From Acetobacteraceae bacterium (GTDB lineage: Bacteria > Pseudomonadota > Alphaproteobacteria > Acetobacterales > Acetobacteraceae), in contig JAKFUL010000024.1 of NCBI GenBank assembly GCA_021732665.1, forward strand, positions 1-45,087: a stretch of 45,087 nucleotides of DNA, given 5' to 3'. How positions within the stretch are numbered: the stretch's first letter is position 1; each line of letters begins with the position of its first letter. Positions 24,129 through 34,463 of this stretch are shown here, piece after piece. The position numbers were made by a program, and so were the translations under genes. The notes below the pieces were generated by a model. The model was not told where the DNA came from. It saw only the letters and a program-made list of their open reading frames with translations, and did no database searches.

Positions 24129-25108
24129 TCCGCCCCGGCACGGATGCGGACGGCCCGGCCTATATCCGACTGATCGGCGAGGCCTGGGCGGAATTCCCGG
24201 GCGTCGTCTTTGATGTGGATGCCGAGTTGCCGGAGCTGCACCATCTGGCGAGCTGGTTCGCCAGGGACGGCGGCATGCTCTGGCTGGCCGAGGGGCCGGA
24301 CGCGCCGCTCGGCATGGTGGCGACGCGGCCGCTGGGCTCCGACAGCGCCTGGGAAATCTGCCGGATGTATCTGGACCGGGCCGCACGCGGCTCGGGGTTG
24401 GCGCAGCGGCTGCTCGCAACAGCGCAGGCGCATGCCCGGGCGCAGGGCGCGCAACGCATGGTGCTGTGGACCGACACGCGCTTCGAGGCGGCGCATCGCT
24501 TTTACGAAAAGCAATCCTATGTCCGCCAGGGCGCGATGCGCATCCTCGACGATCTCTCGAAATCGCTGGAATTCCGCTACGCCAAGCCGCTGACCGGGCT
24601 GGTGGTGGATATCCTCGATGGGGCCGCGGCCAGCAGCGCCGAGCGCCGGCTGGCGGATATCCTGGTGGCCAGCGTGGCCGAGGGTGGCTCGCTGCACTGG
24701 CGCCGGCCGCTGGCGGCGGAGCGTGCGGCGGCGATGTGGAAACGCGTGGCCGCCGATGTGGCGGCGCAGCACCGCCTGCTGCTGGCGGCCTGGGCCGAGG
24801 GCGAGTTGGCCGGATTCATGCAAATTGAGCTGCCATTGGCCGAAACCCAGCCGCACCGCGCCTTGCTCGGCCCCTGGATGGTCCATCCCGCCCGGCGCGG
24901 GCAGGGCGTGGGCCGCGCCCTGCTGGCCCGCGCCGAACAGGCGGCGGAGCGGCTGGGCCGCCAGTTGCTCACCCTGGAAACCCCCGCCGGCGGCCAGGGC
25001 GAGCGGCTGCTGCGCGCCGCGGGCTGGCGCGAGGCCGGGCGCATCCCGGGCCAGGCGCTGGACGAGGCGGGGGCGCCGCTGGAGGCGGTGACCTATCTGC
25101 GCGGCTGA
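24125..25108 (+). CDS. Tandem GNAT-domain N-acetyltransferase
   Basis: This 327-residue protein has two GNAT folds. The first (about 1-150) contains EICRMYLDRAARGSGLAQRLL with the acetyl-CoA loop R-x-x-G-x-G/A, and FEAAHRFYEKQSYVRQG. The second (about 155-327) contains GPWMVHPARRGQGVGRALLARAEQAA and LLRAAGWREAG. No ATG precedes the first strand, so TTG at 24125, whose last two bases begin the aminotransferase stop codon TGA, is the likely start (MIRPGTDADGPAYIRLIGEA). It is probably translated by coupling. Substrate is unknown: candidates are an amino acid, amine or antibiotic. It is convergent with the patatin gene, three bases apart. Confidence 0.82.
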   Translation: MIRPGTDADGPAYIRLIGEAWAEFPGVVFDVDAELPELHHLASWFARDGGMLWLAEGPDAPLGMVATRPLGSDSAWEICRMYLDRAARGSGLAQRLLATAQAHARAQGAQRMVLWTDTRFEAAHRFYEKQSYVRQGAMRILDDLSKSLEFRYAKPLTGLVVDILDGAAASSAERRLADILVASVAEGGSLHWRRPLAAERAAAMWKRVAADVAAQHRLLLAAWAEGELAGFMQIELPLAETQPHRALLGPWMVHPARRGQGVGRALLARAEQAAERLGRQLLTLETPAGGQGERLLRAAGWREAGRIPGQALDEAGAPLEAVTYLRG

Positions 25109-25111
25109 GCC

Positions 25112-26275
25112 TTACTGGTCCTCCTGCCGGAAGGCCTCGCCCTCGACCGGCTCCAGCAGCGGCGGCACGGGCGGCATGGACATGTCAGGCAGGGGCTTGC
25201 GCGCTTCCAGGAAGGCCGCCGCCTGCACCGCGCCATCCTCCATCAGCCGGCGCATCTGCTCAGCCGAGCGGTCGAGCTTGCTCTCGTAATCCAGCGCCGC
25301 CTGCAGGGACGGCGACATCTCGATCAGCGGCATGTGGTAGGGGCGCAGCGGCTTGTGCTCGAAGCTGCGCGGGATGCGGATCATCTTCTTCAGCGGCGAG
25401 CGTTCGAGGAATTCCGGCCGGAAGGCGTCGGCCATGAACAGCTCGTTGATCGAGGCGATGCCGGCGAGCTGGTGGAACAGCGAGATGTTGCCGTAGAGCT
25501 CGTTGCGGCGGTCGCTGATCTGGTCGGGCGTGGTCGGCACGCGCTCCGACGTGGTGGGGTTGATCTTGATCACCCAGATCTCGTCGGGGATGTTCTCCGG
25601 CCCCACGACATCGTCGCGGATCAATTCGCCGACCGGCGGGTTGTCGGAGAACAACCCGTCCCAGTACAGGCCGCCATCGCCCACATCCACCGCCTGGAAC
25701 AGGCTGGGCACCGCGGCGGAGGCCAACAGGTGCGGCACCCGCACGGCACCCTCGCGCGAGGTGAATTCGCGCATCCTTCCGCTGAGGATGTCGACCGCGC
25801 CGATCAGCAGCACGGGGGCCGCCATCGGGTCCATCGCCGCCATCGCGCCCAGGTCGAGATGCCTGGCCAGCAGCTTGCCCAGATCGGTGTATTCCGGGCG
25901 CAGCGCCATGGCTGTGGCCGCCATCATCGCCTGCATCCCCGGCGCGTAAGGGGTGGTGTTGATCATCGGCATGTAGCCATGCGAGGCCCAGCGCAGGGCG
26001 CGCAGCACGCCGTCATTCATCGCCGTTTCTATGGGGCCCTTCGCGGTGTTGTCGGCCCAGAAACTCTCCAGCCGGCCCCAGGGCTCGGGCTCGCGCAGCC
26101 GCAGGGCGCACCAGGCCAGCGCCGCGCACAAGGCGCCGCCGGAGGCACCGGAGAGGCTGACGATCTCGAATTCCTCCTGCACGCCGGCGCGCAGCAGATG
26201 CGAAAGCGCGCCCGCGGTGAAGGCGGTCTGGCTGCCGCCGCCCTGGCAGGCGATGGCGATGCGGGTCCGGGCCAT
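25112..26275 (-). CDS. Patatin-like phospholipase
   Basis: This 387-residue predicted acyl hydrolase has a Ser-Asp catalytic dyad. The oxyanion glycine-rich loop ACQGGGSQTAF is at about 9-19, the nucleophile Ser45 is in SGASGG, and the Asp206-Gly motif is in WDGLFSDNPP. Residues 250-350 are a variable C-terminal part seen in cytosolic bacterial patatins. There is no signal peptide or membrane helix. ATG at 26275 has an excellent AAGGAG site upstream. The frame up to 26335 is not needed. The family cleaves phospholipids or other acyl esters. The neighbours do not reveal the substrate, though a phospholipase D-type gene lies nearby. Confidence 0.88.
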   Translation of the reverse strand: MARTRIAIACQGGGSQTAFTAGALSHLLRAGVQEEFEIVSLSGASGGALCAALAWCALRLREPEPWGRLESFWADNTAKGPIETAMNDGVLRALRWASHGYMPMINTTPYAPGMQAMMAATAMALRPEYTDLGKLLARHLDLGAMAAMDPMAAPVLLIGAVDILSGRMREFTSREGAVRVPHLLASAAVPSLFQAVDVGDGGLYWDGLFSDNPPVGELIRDDVVGPENIPDEIWVIKINPTTSERVPTTPDQISDRRNELYGNISLFHQLAGIASINELFMADAFRPEFLERSPLKKMIRIPRSFEHKPLRPYHMPLIEMSPSLQAALDYESKLDRSAEQMRRLMEDGAVQAAAFLEARKPLPDMSMPPVPPLLEPVEGEAFRQEDQ

Positions 26276-26358
26276 GGGGCTCTCCTTCTGATGACAATCC
26301 AGCGCTAGGCTCATGGCAGCGGCCCTGTCCATCACAGGGCCATGACAGGGAGTGCGCG

Positions 26359-26877
26359 ATGATCGATCCGACCTGGTGCCGCACCATGGCGGCCTATAAT
26401 GGCGAGATGAACCGGCGGATCATGGGCGCCGCCGACCGGCTGAGCGACAGCCAGCGGCGCGAGCATCTCGGTGCCTTCTTCGGCGGCATCCAGGCCACGC
26501 TCAACCACATCCTGTGGGCCGACCACATGTGGATGCACCGCTTCGATGGCTGGGAGAAGCCGGAGATCGGCATCCCCGGCAGCCCCGAATTCACCCCGGA
26601 CTGGGAGGCCCTGCATGAGGCCCGCGCGAGCACCGATCACCGCATCGCGGATTGGGCGGAGCGGGTCACGCCCGAACGCCTGTCGGGCGAGCTGACCTGG
26701 TTCAGCGGCGCGGCGCAGCGCGAGATGCGCCGGCCGTTCTGGATGCTGGTGACGCATATGTTCAACCACCAGACGCATCATCGTGGCCAGGCGCATGCGC
26801 TGCTGACCCGGATGGGCCAGCGCACCCAGGCGACGGACCTGCCCTGGGTCATCGATGTCGAGGCGCTGGGGCTCTGA
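26359..26877 (+). CDS. DinB family protein
   Basis: This 172-residue four-helix-bundle protein belongs to the DinB/YfiT-like superfamily of putative metal-dependent hydrolases or thiol transferases. The metal histidines are visible in TLNHILWADHMW (first His near residue 49) and near the end in THMFNHQTHHRGQAHALL. The second cluster carries the usual H-x-x-x-H-H-R-G-Q pattern. It starts at ATG 26359, divergent from the patatin gene with 83 bases between starts. Its stop is three bases from that of the phospholipase D-like gene. In some bacteria DinB-type proteins bind bacillithiol or mycothiol, which alphaproteobacteria normally lack, so the role is open. Confidence 0.88.
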   Translation: MIDPTWCRTMAAYNGEMNRRIMGAADRLSDSQRREHLGAFFGGIQATLNHILWADHMWMHRFDGWEKPEIGIPGSPEFTPDWEALHEARASTDHRIADWAERVTPERLSGELTWFSGAAQREMRRPFWMLVTHMFNHQTHHRGQAHALLTRMGQRTQATDLPWVIDVEALGL

Positions 26878-26880
26878 GGA

Positions 26881-28254
26881 TCAAAGCTGCGCCTCGATCG
26901 GCAGCAGCGACAGGATCGGCGTCAGCAGGCGGCGGGTCAGCGTGGCCCCGGGCTCGCTGCCCGAATGCGACACAAGGCCATCCTCCCAATGCAGGCGCCC
27001 GTCATGCAGCGCCAGCCGCCAGCTGCGCTCCCCCGCCGCCAGCCACGCATGTTGCCGGCGCATCAGCCGCGCCAGCCGCGGGTCGTTCACCAGCACCCCC
27101 ATCTCGGTGTTGAGGTTGGCCGAGCGTGGGTCGAGGTTGAAGGAGCCGATGAAGACCGGCCCGTCATCCACCACCACCGCCTTGGTGTGCAGGCTGGCGG
27201 CGGAGGAGCCGAACATCGAGGCATGGCGGTCGCTGCTGTGCTTGAGCTCGTGCAACTCCACCCCGGCCGCGATGAGGCGGCGGCGGTAGCGCATGTAACC
27301 CGCATGGGCCGCCATCACATCGGTGGCCGCCAGCGAATTGGTGATGACGCTGACCCGGATGCCGGCCTGGACCATGGCGATGAGGCGCGCCGCCACCGCG
27401 GCACCGGGGATGAAATAGGGCGAGATCAGCAGCGCCTCCCGCTCGGTGCCCGCCAGCATGGCGCGCAGCGCCGGCGCCACGGCGCCTCCGCCCAGCCCAT
27501 GCGCCTTGGGCGGCAGGTCGCCGACAAGGCGGATCTCGCGGTCCGGCACCGCCACGGCACGGCCGGGCCGGTCATCGACATGGCCGAGATAGGCCTGCGC
27601 CTCGGGCGTGGCCGCCAGCCGTTCGAGCCGCGCACGCAGCCGGCGCAGCGCAGCCGCATGCCGTTGCGGCCAGACCGGGCGCGACAGGCTGTCCTGCCAG
27701 AAGGCATCGAACAGTGCGGCCGCGTCAGCCGCCGGGGCGCCGCTCAGCGCCAGGTCGAGGTCGCGGAAATTCATGCTGCCCGAGGCGTCGAAATAGCTGT
27801 CGCCGATGTTGCGGCCGCCGCAGATGACGAGCTTGCCATCGGCGATCCAGGCCTTGTTGTGCATCCGCCGGTTCAGCCGCCAATTGCCCAGCAGCACCTC
27901 CAGCACCAGGCCAAGCTGGCCCCAGCCGCGCCACCGCGCGGCGTTGAAGCGGCGCAGCGCGATGGCGGGGTGGGCGGCCAGCCCGGCCAGCCGGAAGGCC
28001 CGGCCCATGCCATAGACGGCATCGACGAGGATGCGCACGCGCACCCCCCTATCGGCCGCCGCCAGCGCCTCGCGCATCAGCAACTGGCCGGTCAGGTCGG
28101 ATTTCCAGATGTAGTATTGCAGGTCTAGGCTCGTGGTCGCCGCGCGGGCGGAGGCGGCGCGCCGGGCGAAGGCGCCCAGGCCGTCGGGGATCAGCGTCAG
28201 CGCGCTCATGCCCCCCTCCGGCGCGACGGCGGCCATGTCCAGCGCCGGGGTCAT
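26881..28254 (-). CDS. Phospholipase D-family protein, cardiolipin synthase-like
   Basis: This 457-residue protein has two HKD motifs: HNKAWIADG (His132, Lys134, Asp139) with GGRNIGDSYFD after it, and HTKAVVVDD (His356, Lys358, Asp363) with GSFNLDPRSANLNTE after it. This is the layout of bacterial cardiolipin synthases such as ClsB/ClsC, which transfer a phosphatidyl group. There is no N-terminal membrane anchor, so it is likely peripheral or cytosolic. It overlaps by four bases the EEP-family gene upstream; the two are probably one operon. This pairing resembles ClsB, which in E. coli follows the EEP-family gene ybhP. Cardiolipin synthesis is the best guess; a nuclease-like PLD is less likely. 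Confidence 0.86.
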   Translation of the reverse strand: MTPALDMAAVAPEGGMSALTLIPDGLGAFARRAASARAATTSLDLQYYIWKSDLTGQLLMREALAAADRGVRVRILVDAVYGMGRAFRLAGLAAHPAIALRRFNAARWRGWGQLGLVLEVLLGNWRLNRRMHNKAWIADGKLVICGGRNIGDSYFDASGSMNFRDLDLALSGAPAADAAALFDAFWQDSLSRPVWPQRHAAALRRLRARLERLAATPEAQAYLGHVDDRPGRAVAVPDREIRLVGDLPPKAHGLGGGAVAPALRAMLAGTEREALLISPYFIPGAAVAARLIAMVQAGIRVSVITNSLAATDVMAAHAGYMRYRRRLIAAGVELHELKHSSDRHASMFGSSAASLHTKAVVVDDGPVFIGSFNLDPRSANLNTEMGVLVNDPRLARLMRRQHAWLAAGERSWRLALHDGRLHWEDGLVSHSGSEPGATLTRRLLTPILSLLPIEAQL

Positions 28255-29093
28255 GCGGCAGCCACGGCGGCGAGGTCGAGCCGGGCGCGGATCGGCAGAT
28301 GGTCGGAGGCGAGGCGGGCGAGCGCGCTGTCATGCACACGGCGCCCCAGCACCAGCCCGCCGGGATGGCCCAGGATGCGGTCCAACGCCATGAAGGGCAG
28401 GCGGGAGGGGAAGCTCGGATGCGCCGGGCCGAAGGGCGCGAAGAAGGGCTTGAGCGCGGCCAGCGAGGAATTCACCCCCGAACGCCATTCATTGAGATCG
28501 CCCATCAGCAGCGTGGGCATCGCCTCGCCCTCCTGCAGCGCGGCCAGGATGGCGCGGGTCTGCAGCGCGCGGTGGCGGCGCAGCAGGCCCAGATGGGCGG
28601 CGGCCACGCGCAACCGGCCGGTCGGCAGGTCAAGCTCGACGATCAGCGCGCCGCGCGGCTCGGCCCCGGGCAGCGCCAGGCGGCGGACGGAGACGGGGCG
28701 GGCGTGGCGGACCAGCAGCGCATTGCCGCGCCAACCATGCCCACCGGCGACCTGGCTGACCTGCACCAGCGTAAGGCCGGTGCGGCGCTCCACCTCGCCC
28801 AGCTCGAGCAGCCCGGCGCGGTGGCCGAAGCGGCGATCGGCCTCCTGCAGGGCGATGATGTCGGCGTCCAGCTCCTCGATGACCGCGGCGACGCGGCCGG
28901 GGTCGAAGCGCTTGTCGATGCCGATGCAGCGATGGACGTTGTAGGAGGCGACGACGAGGCTTGCATCATGCCGGGTATGGTTTTGCGCCCGCGGCACGGC
29001 GCGGCGGGAAATCGCCTGTTCCAGCCGACGAAGCACGCCGCGAACCTCGGCGGGGAAATGCGCGTGCTGGCGGGATTTTGGGCGGGCAGGCAT
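28251..29093 (-). CDS. Endonuclease/exonuclease/phosphatase (EEP) family protein
   Basis: This 280-residue protein of the DNase I/EEP superfamily shows VVASYNVHRCIGIDKRFD (about 47-64), DIIALQEAD with the metal-binding Glu (about 78-86), MGDLNEW with the catalytic Asp and Asn (about 200), and LASDHLPIRA with the Asp-His pair at the end. It resembles E. coli YbhP, which lies next to clsB. The first 40 residues are basic and poorly conserved, so the start may be internal (the next good starts are not obvious); 29093 is provisional. It may act on phosphodiesters or lipid headgroups. No signal peptide is clear. Overlap with the PLD-like gene suggests joint translation. Confidence 0.82.
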   Translation of the reverse strand: MPARPKSRQHAHFPAEVRGVLRRLEQAISRRAVPRAQNHTRHDASLVVASYNVHRCIGIDKRFDPGRVAAVIEELDADIIALQEADRRFGHRAGLLELGEVERRTGLTLVQVSQVAGGHGWRGNALLVRHARPVSVRRLALPGAEPRGALIVELDLPTGRLRVAAAHLGLLRRHRALQTRAILAALQEGEAMPTLLMGDLNEWRSGVNSSLAALKPFFAPFGPAHPSFPSRLPFMALDRILGHPGGLVLGRRVHDSALARLASDHLPIRARLDLAAVAAA

Positions 29094-29135
29094 GGCAGGG
29101 AAATCGCCCTGCGCGGCGATGGTTGCAAGGCTGGC

Positions 29136-29987
29136 TCAGCGCCGGGCGCTGCGCGGGTCCAGCGCGTCGCGCAGCCCATCGCCCAGCAGGTTCAGGGCGA
29201 GGACCAGGGTGAAGATCGCCATGCCCGGGAAGATGGCAAGCCAGGGCGCGTTCTCGATGAAGCGCTGGGCGCTGTTGAGCATGGAGCCCCAGGAGGGCGA
29301 TGGCGGCTGCTGGCCCAGGCCGAGGAAGGAGAGCGATGCCTCGGCGATGATGGCCTCGGCGATGGAGAGTGTGGCCTGCACCAGCAGGGGCGGCGCGATA
29401 TTGGGCAGGACATGGACCAGCGCGGTCCGCCAGGGCGGGTTGCCCATGGCGCGCGCGGCCTCGGCGTAATCGGTCGTCGCTGCCTCCTGCGCCATGCCGC
29501 GGGCGAGGCGGACGAAGACCGGGCTGGCGGAGATGGCGATGGCCAGCATCGCGTTTTCCAGCGCGGGGCCGAGGAAGGCGGCCAGCGCTATGGCCAGGAT
29601 GAGGAAGGGCACGGCCAGCATGGCGTCGGCCACGCGGGAGATCACCGCGTCCACCCAGCCGCCGGCCAGGCCCGCGATCAGGCCGATGGGCACGCCGATG
29701 AGCAGCGCGCCGCCGACGGCGATGACACCGGCCATCAGCGAGGCCCGCGCCCCCCAGAGCACACGGGAGAGAACGTCCCGGCCATTCTCATCCGTGCCGA
29801 ACCAATGCGCCGCCGAGGGCGCCTTGCGGATCGAGGTCCAGGAGGTCTGCAACGGGTCGGCCGGCGAGATCCAGGGTGCGAGCAGCGCGGCCATGACGAA
29901 GAGCACCACGACGACGAGGCCGAACATGGCGAGACGGTGCCGCAGCAGCGCGGAAAGCGCGCGGCGGGAGGGCGAGGCCTCGCTCAT
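29136..29987 (-). CDS. dppC: Oligopeptide/dipeptide ABC transporter permease (DppC type)
   Basis: This 283-residue inner-membrane permease has about six helices (for example LAMFGLVVVVLFVMAALLAP at 19-38). The cytoplasmic EAA loop that contacts the ATPases is at about 180-200 (DYAEAARAMGNPPWRTALVH), with the OppC-type segments WFGTDENGRDVLSRVLWG and LNLLGDGLRDALDPR. The start at 29987 overlaps the DppB stop as ATGA. It is the last gene of the six-gene operon. Substrate may be di- or oligopeptides, or a related compound such as glutathione or opines; sequence alone does not decide. Forty-two bases separate its stop from the EEP gene. Confidence 0.9.
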   Translation of the reverse strand: MSEASPSRRALSALLRHRLAMFGLVVVVLFVMAALLAPWISPADPLQTSWTSIRKAPSAAHWFGTDENGRDVLSRVLWGARASLMAGVIAVGGALLIGVPIGLIAGLAGGWVDAVISRVADAMLAVPFLILAIALAAFLGPALENAMLAIAISASPVFVRLARGMAQEAATTDYAEAARAMGNPPWRTALVHVLPNIAPPLLVQATLSIAEAIIAEASLSFLGLGQQPPSPSWGSMLNSAQRFIENAPWLAIFPGMAIFTLVLALNLLGDGLRDALDPRSARR

Positions 29988-30931
29988 GCCGTGCGCAGCC
30001 TGGGGTTGATCAGCATGTAGAGAATATCGGCGACCAGCGAGAGGGCCACGAAGATCAGCGCCGTGGCGAGCACCACCCCCTGCACCACCGGGTAGTCACG
30101 GTTGAACACCGCATCCACCACCAGCTTGCCGAAGCCGGGGATCGAAAAAATCTGCTCGGTCAGCACGGCGCCGGCCAGCAGCCGGCCGAATTCTATGGTG
30201 CCCAGGGTGACCACCGGGATGAGCGCGTTGCGCAGCGCGTGGCGGGCGATGACACTGCGCTCGACCACCCCCTTGGCGCGTGCCGTGCGGACATAGTCCT
30301 GCTCCAGGGCGCCGAGCATGGCGGCGCGGGTGTGGCGCATCAGCACCGACGCCACGCCCGTGCCGAGGACGAAGGCGGGCATGATGGTGGTGGCGAGGGA
30401 CTGCACCGGGTCCTCCCACAACGGCACGTAGCCGGAGGGCGGCAGCCAGCCGAGCTGCACGCTGAACAGCAGGATCATCATGATGCCGAGCCAGAAATTC
30501 GGCATGGAGATGCCGAACAACGCGATGCCGTTCATCAGCCAGTCCAAAGGCTTGTCCTTCGCCACCGCCGAGATCACGCCCGCCGGCACGCCGATCAGAA
30601 CGCCGATCACAAAACTCATGGTGGCGAGCTGGGCGGTGACCGGCAGCTTCTCCAGGATCAGCTCGCCCACCGGCACCCGGATGCGCCAGGAGAAGCCGAA
30701 ATCGCCATGCAGCAGGCGCCAGAGCCAATGGCCGTATTGTTCGAGCAGGGGGCGGTCGAGCATCAGCTCGGCACGGATCTGCCTGAGCACTTCCGGGTCG
30801 CCGCGCTCCTCCCCGGCCAGGATCAGCGCCGGGTCGCCGGGCATGAGCTGTTGCAGCGCGAAGATGCCGAAGCTGAGGATGAGCAGCGTGGGCAGGATCT
30901 GCGTCAGGCGGCGGAGGAACCAGGCGATCAT
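29984..30931 (-). CDS. dppB: Oligopeptide/dipeptide ABC transporter permease (DppB type)
   Basis: This 315-residue inner-membrane permease begins MIAWFLRRLTQILPTLLILS, the standard DppB start, followed by PGDPALILAG and LDRPLLEQYGHWLWRLLHGDFG. These are conserved signatures of the first periplasmic loop. The EAA loop is seen as YVRTARAKGVVERSVIARHALRNALIPVVT at about 215-245. Six transmembrane helices are predicted. It forms the channel with DppC. Four-base overlaps with both neighbours (the binding-protein stop and the DppC start) show tight coupling. Confidence 0.92.
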   Translation of the reverse strand: MIAWFLRRLTQILPTLLILSFGIFALQQLMPGDPALILAGEERGDPEVLRQIRAELMLDRPLLEQYGHWLWRLLHGDFGFSWRIRVPVGELILEKLPVTAQLATMSFVIGVLIGVPAGVISAVAKDKPLDWLMNGIALFGISMPNFWLGIMMILLFSVQLGWLPPSGYVPLWEDPVQSLATTIMPAFVLGTGVASVLMRHTRAAMLGALEQDYVRTARAKGVVERSVIARHALRNALIPVVTLGTIEFGRLLAGAVLTEQIFSIPGFGKLVVDAVFNRDYPVVQGVVLATALIFVALSLVADILYMLINPRLRTA

Positions 30932-32427
30932 GGCGCCAATCTGAGGCCCTGCACCCGGATCAACCCGTCCGGCACCGCGGTGAAGCCGCTGAGGCGGGCG
31001 GTATGCGCCACGATGTTCTTGCGATGCCAGAGATAGATCCGGCTGCGGTCCTGGCGGATGGCGATGGCCCAGATCTGGGCGTAGAGGTCGCGCCGCTTGG
31101 CGGGGTCGGCCTCGACGCGCGCGGCATCGAGCAGGCGGTCGACCTCGGGGTTGGAATAGCGGCCGTCATTCTGCGGGCCGCGGCTGTGGATGAAGGTCCA
31201 GCTGTTGCCGTCGGGGTCGACGCGGCCGGACCAGCCGATCAGATAGGTCTCGAACTCGCCGCGTGTCGCCGCCTGGAGGGAGCTTGCGAATTCCATGGTG
31301 TTGATGCGCAGCTCGAAGCCGGCCTCGCGCAGCATGGCCTGCATCACCTCGGCCGCCTGGCGCAGGTCGGGGCTGTTGGGCACGGTCATTTCGACCGCGA
31401 GCGGGGTGCGCACGCCCGCCTCGCGCAGCAGGGCGCGGGCGCGGTCGAGGTTGCGCGGCTCCGGCCGGAAGGCGGCGACGTGGAGCGGGTTGCCCGGCGG
31501 CACGGGCTGGGCGGTGGGGGTGAATATGCCCTCATAGACCACCTGGTTGATCACCTGGCGGTCGAGCGCCAGTTCGAACGCGGCGCGGACGCGCGCGTCC
31601 TGGCCCATGGGCGTCTGGGCGCGGGCGCCGTTGCCGATGTTGATGGTCAGCGACTGGTAGCCGAGCTCATCGGAGATGCTGATGCGCAGCCGGGCGTTGC
31701 GGCGCACGGCGGCGACGTCATCGGGATCGATGCTCTGCACCATCTCCAGCGCGCCGGATTGCAGATTGGCCAGGCGCACCGTGCTGTCGGTGATGATCTG
31801 GTAGGTGATGCGCGGGATGGTGATGGCGGCGGCGTTCCAATACTCCGGAAAACGTTCGACGACGATGCGGTCCTGCGCCACGCGCTCGACGAAGCGATAG
31901 GGGCCGGCGCAGACCGGGCGGCGGCCGAAATCTCTACCGGCGGCCTCAGCAGCACGCGGGCTGACGATCATCCCCGCGCGGTCGGTCAGCTGGGTCAGGA
32001 AGGGGGCGGAGGGGGCGTTGAGGCGGATCAGCACGGTCAGCGGGTCGACCACCTCGATCGCCTCGATGGTGTTGATCTCGCCGCGACGGAAGCTGCCCTG
32101 CATGGTGAGGTGGCGGTTGAGGGAATAGCGCACCGCCTCGGCGTCCAGCGGCTCACCGTCATGGAATTTCACGCCCGGGCGCAGGGTGATGCGCAGGGTG
32201 CGCGGGTCGTCCCAGGAATGGCCGGTGGCGAGTTGCGGGACGATCTCCAGCCGCTCATTGATGTCGAACAGCTTGTCACAGAGCGAGGCGAAGACGATGC
32301 GGCCGACGAAAGTGCGGGCCAGCGTCGGGTCCATGATGTCGGGGTCCTCACGCAACCCGATGCGCAGGTTCTGCGCGGAGGCGGCGGAGATGCCGAGGGC
32401 GAGGATGAGCAGCAGGCTGCGGAGCAT
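30928..32427 (-). CDS. dppA: Periplasmic substrate-binding protein of the peptide ABC transporter (family 5 SBP)
   Basis: This 499-residue protein has an 18-residue signal peptide (MLRSLLLILALGISAASAQ) and no lipobox cysteine, so it is a soluble periplasmic SBP. Family 5 features are DPTLARTFVGRIVFASLCDKL early, the LRPGVKFHDGEPLDAEAVRYSLNRH signature (about 85-110), CAGPYRFVE in the middle and YLIGWSGRVDPDGNSWTFIHS in the second half. It recognises the ligand and delivers it to DppBC. The order (ATPases before the binding protein) is less usual than SBP-first. The ATG at 32427 abuts the DppF stop codon with no gap. Confidence 0.92.
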   Translation of the reverse strand: MLRSLLLILALGISAASAQNLRIGLREDPDIMDPTLARTFVGRIVFASLCDKLFDINERLEIVPQLATGHSWDDPRTLRITLRPGVKFHDGEPLDAEAVRYSLNRHLTMQGSFRRGEINTIEAIEVVDPLTVLIRLNAPSAPFLTQLTDRAGMIVSPRAAEAAGRDFGRRPVCAGPYRFVERVAQDRIVVERFPEYWNAAAITIPRITYQIITDSTVRLANLQSGALEMVQSIDPDDVAAVRRNARLRISISDELGYQSLTINIGNGARAQTPMGQDARVRAAFELALDRQVINQVVYEGIFTPTAQPVPPGNPLHVAAFRPEPRNLDRARALLREAGVRTPLAVEMTVPNSPDLRQAAEVMQAMLREAGFELRINTMEFASSLQAATRGEFETYLIGWSGRVDPDGNSWTFIHSRGPQNDGRYSNPEVDRLLDAARVEADPAKRRDLYAQIWAIAIRQDRSRIYLWHRKNIVAHTARLSGFTAVPDGLIRVQGLRLAP

Positions 32428-33503
<1,076 letters not shown>

Positions 33504-33507
<4 letters not shown>

Positions 33508-34463
33508 GCGGCGAGTTCCAGCGGTGCGTTCCAGCAGGCGACCCGATGCGGCCCGGCCGAGAGGGCGGGGGCGTGGTTACATGCGCCGGTGGCGAAGGGG
33601 CAGCGTGGCGCGAAGCGGCAGCCCGGCGGCGGCGCGGCCAGGTCGGGCACCGTGCCCGCGATATTGGCCAGGCGCTGGCCGGGTGCCGAGAAACGCGGCG
33701 CGGCCCCCAGCAGCCCGATGGTGTAGGGGTGCTGCGGCTGGGCGAAGAGCGAGGCGGCCGGCGCGGTTTCGGCGACGCGGCCGGCATACATCACCACCAC
33801 GTCATCGGCGTAATCCGCCACCACGCCCAGGTCATGGGTGACGAGCAGGATGGCGGTGCCTGTCTCCCGCTTGAGGTCTTCCAGCAGCGCCAGGATCTGC
33901 GCCTGCACGGTGACGTCCAGCGCCGTGGTCGGCTCGTCGGCGATGAGCAGGCGGGGTTTGCAGGCCAGCGCCATGGCGATCATCACCCGCTGGCGCATGC
34001 CGCCCGAGAGCTGGTGCGGGTATTGCCGGGCACGCCGCGCGGGTTCGGGGATGCGGACGCGCTCCAGCATCTCGACGGCGCGTTTCAGGGCGGCGTCGGG
34101 GGGCAGGCCCTCATGCACCCGCAGCGCCTCGGCCACCTGTTCGCCGGCGGTGAAGGCCGGGTTCAGGCTGGTCATCGGCTCCTGGAAGATCATCGCCATG
34201 GCGCCGCCGCGCAAGGATCGGCGGGTGGTCAGCGGCAGGGTCAGCAGGTTGCGGCCCTCGAAGAGGATTTCGCCCTCGACCCGCGCATGCCCCGCCAGCA
34301 GGCCCATGATGGCCAGCGAGGTGACGGATTTGCCGCAGCCGCTTTCGCCGACCACGGCCAGGGTGCGGCCGGGGGCGAGGTTGAACGCCACATTGTCCAC
34401 CGCGCGCAGCGGGCCACGCTCGGTGGCGAAGGTCACGCTGAGGTTGCTGACGGAGAGGATCAT
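33504..34463 (-). CDS. dppD: Peptide ABC transporter ATPase (DppD type)
   Basis: This 319-residue cytosolic ATPase has Walker [10 protein letters not shown], the Q-loop in [12 protein letters not shown], signature LSGGMRQR, Walker [13 protein letters not shown] and the H-loop VTHDLGVV, with the OppD-type C-terminal [18 protein letters not shown] cysteine segment. ATG at 34463 ([20 protein letters not shown]) overlaps the DUF1028 stop as ATGA. The open frame further upstream, to 35165, runs antisense-like through DUF1028 and is not real. It is second in the operon. Confidence 0.92.
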
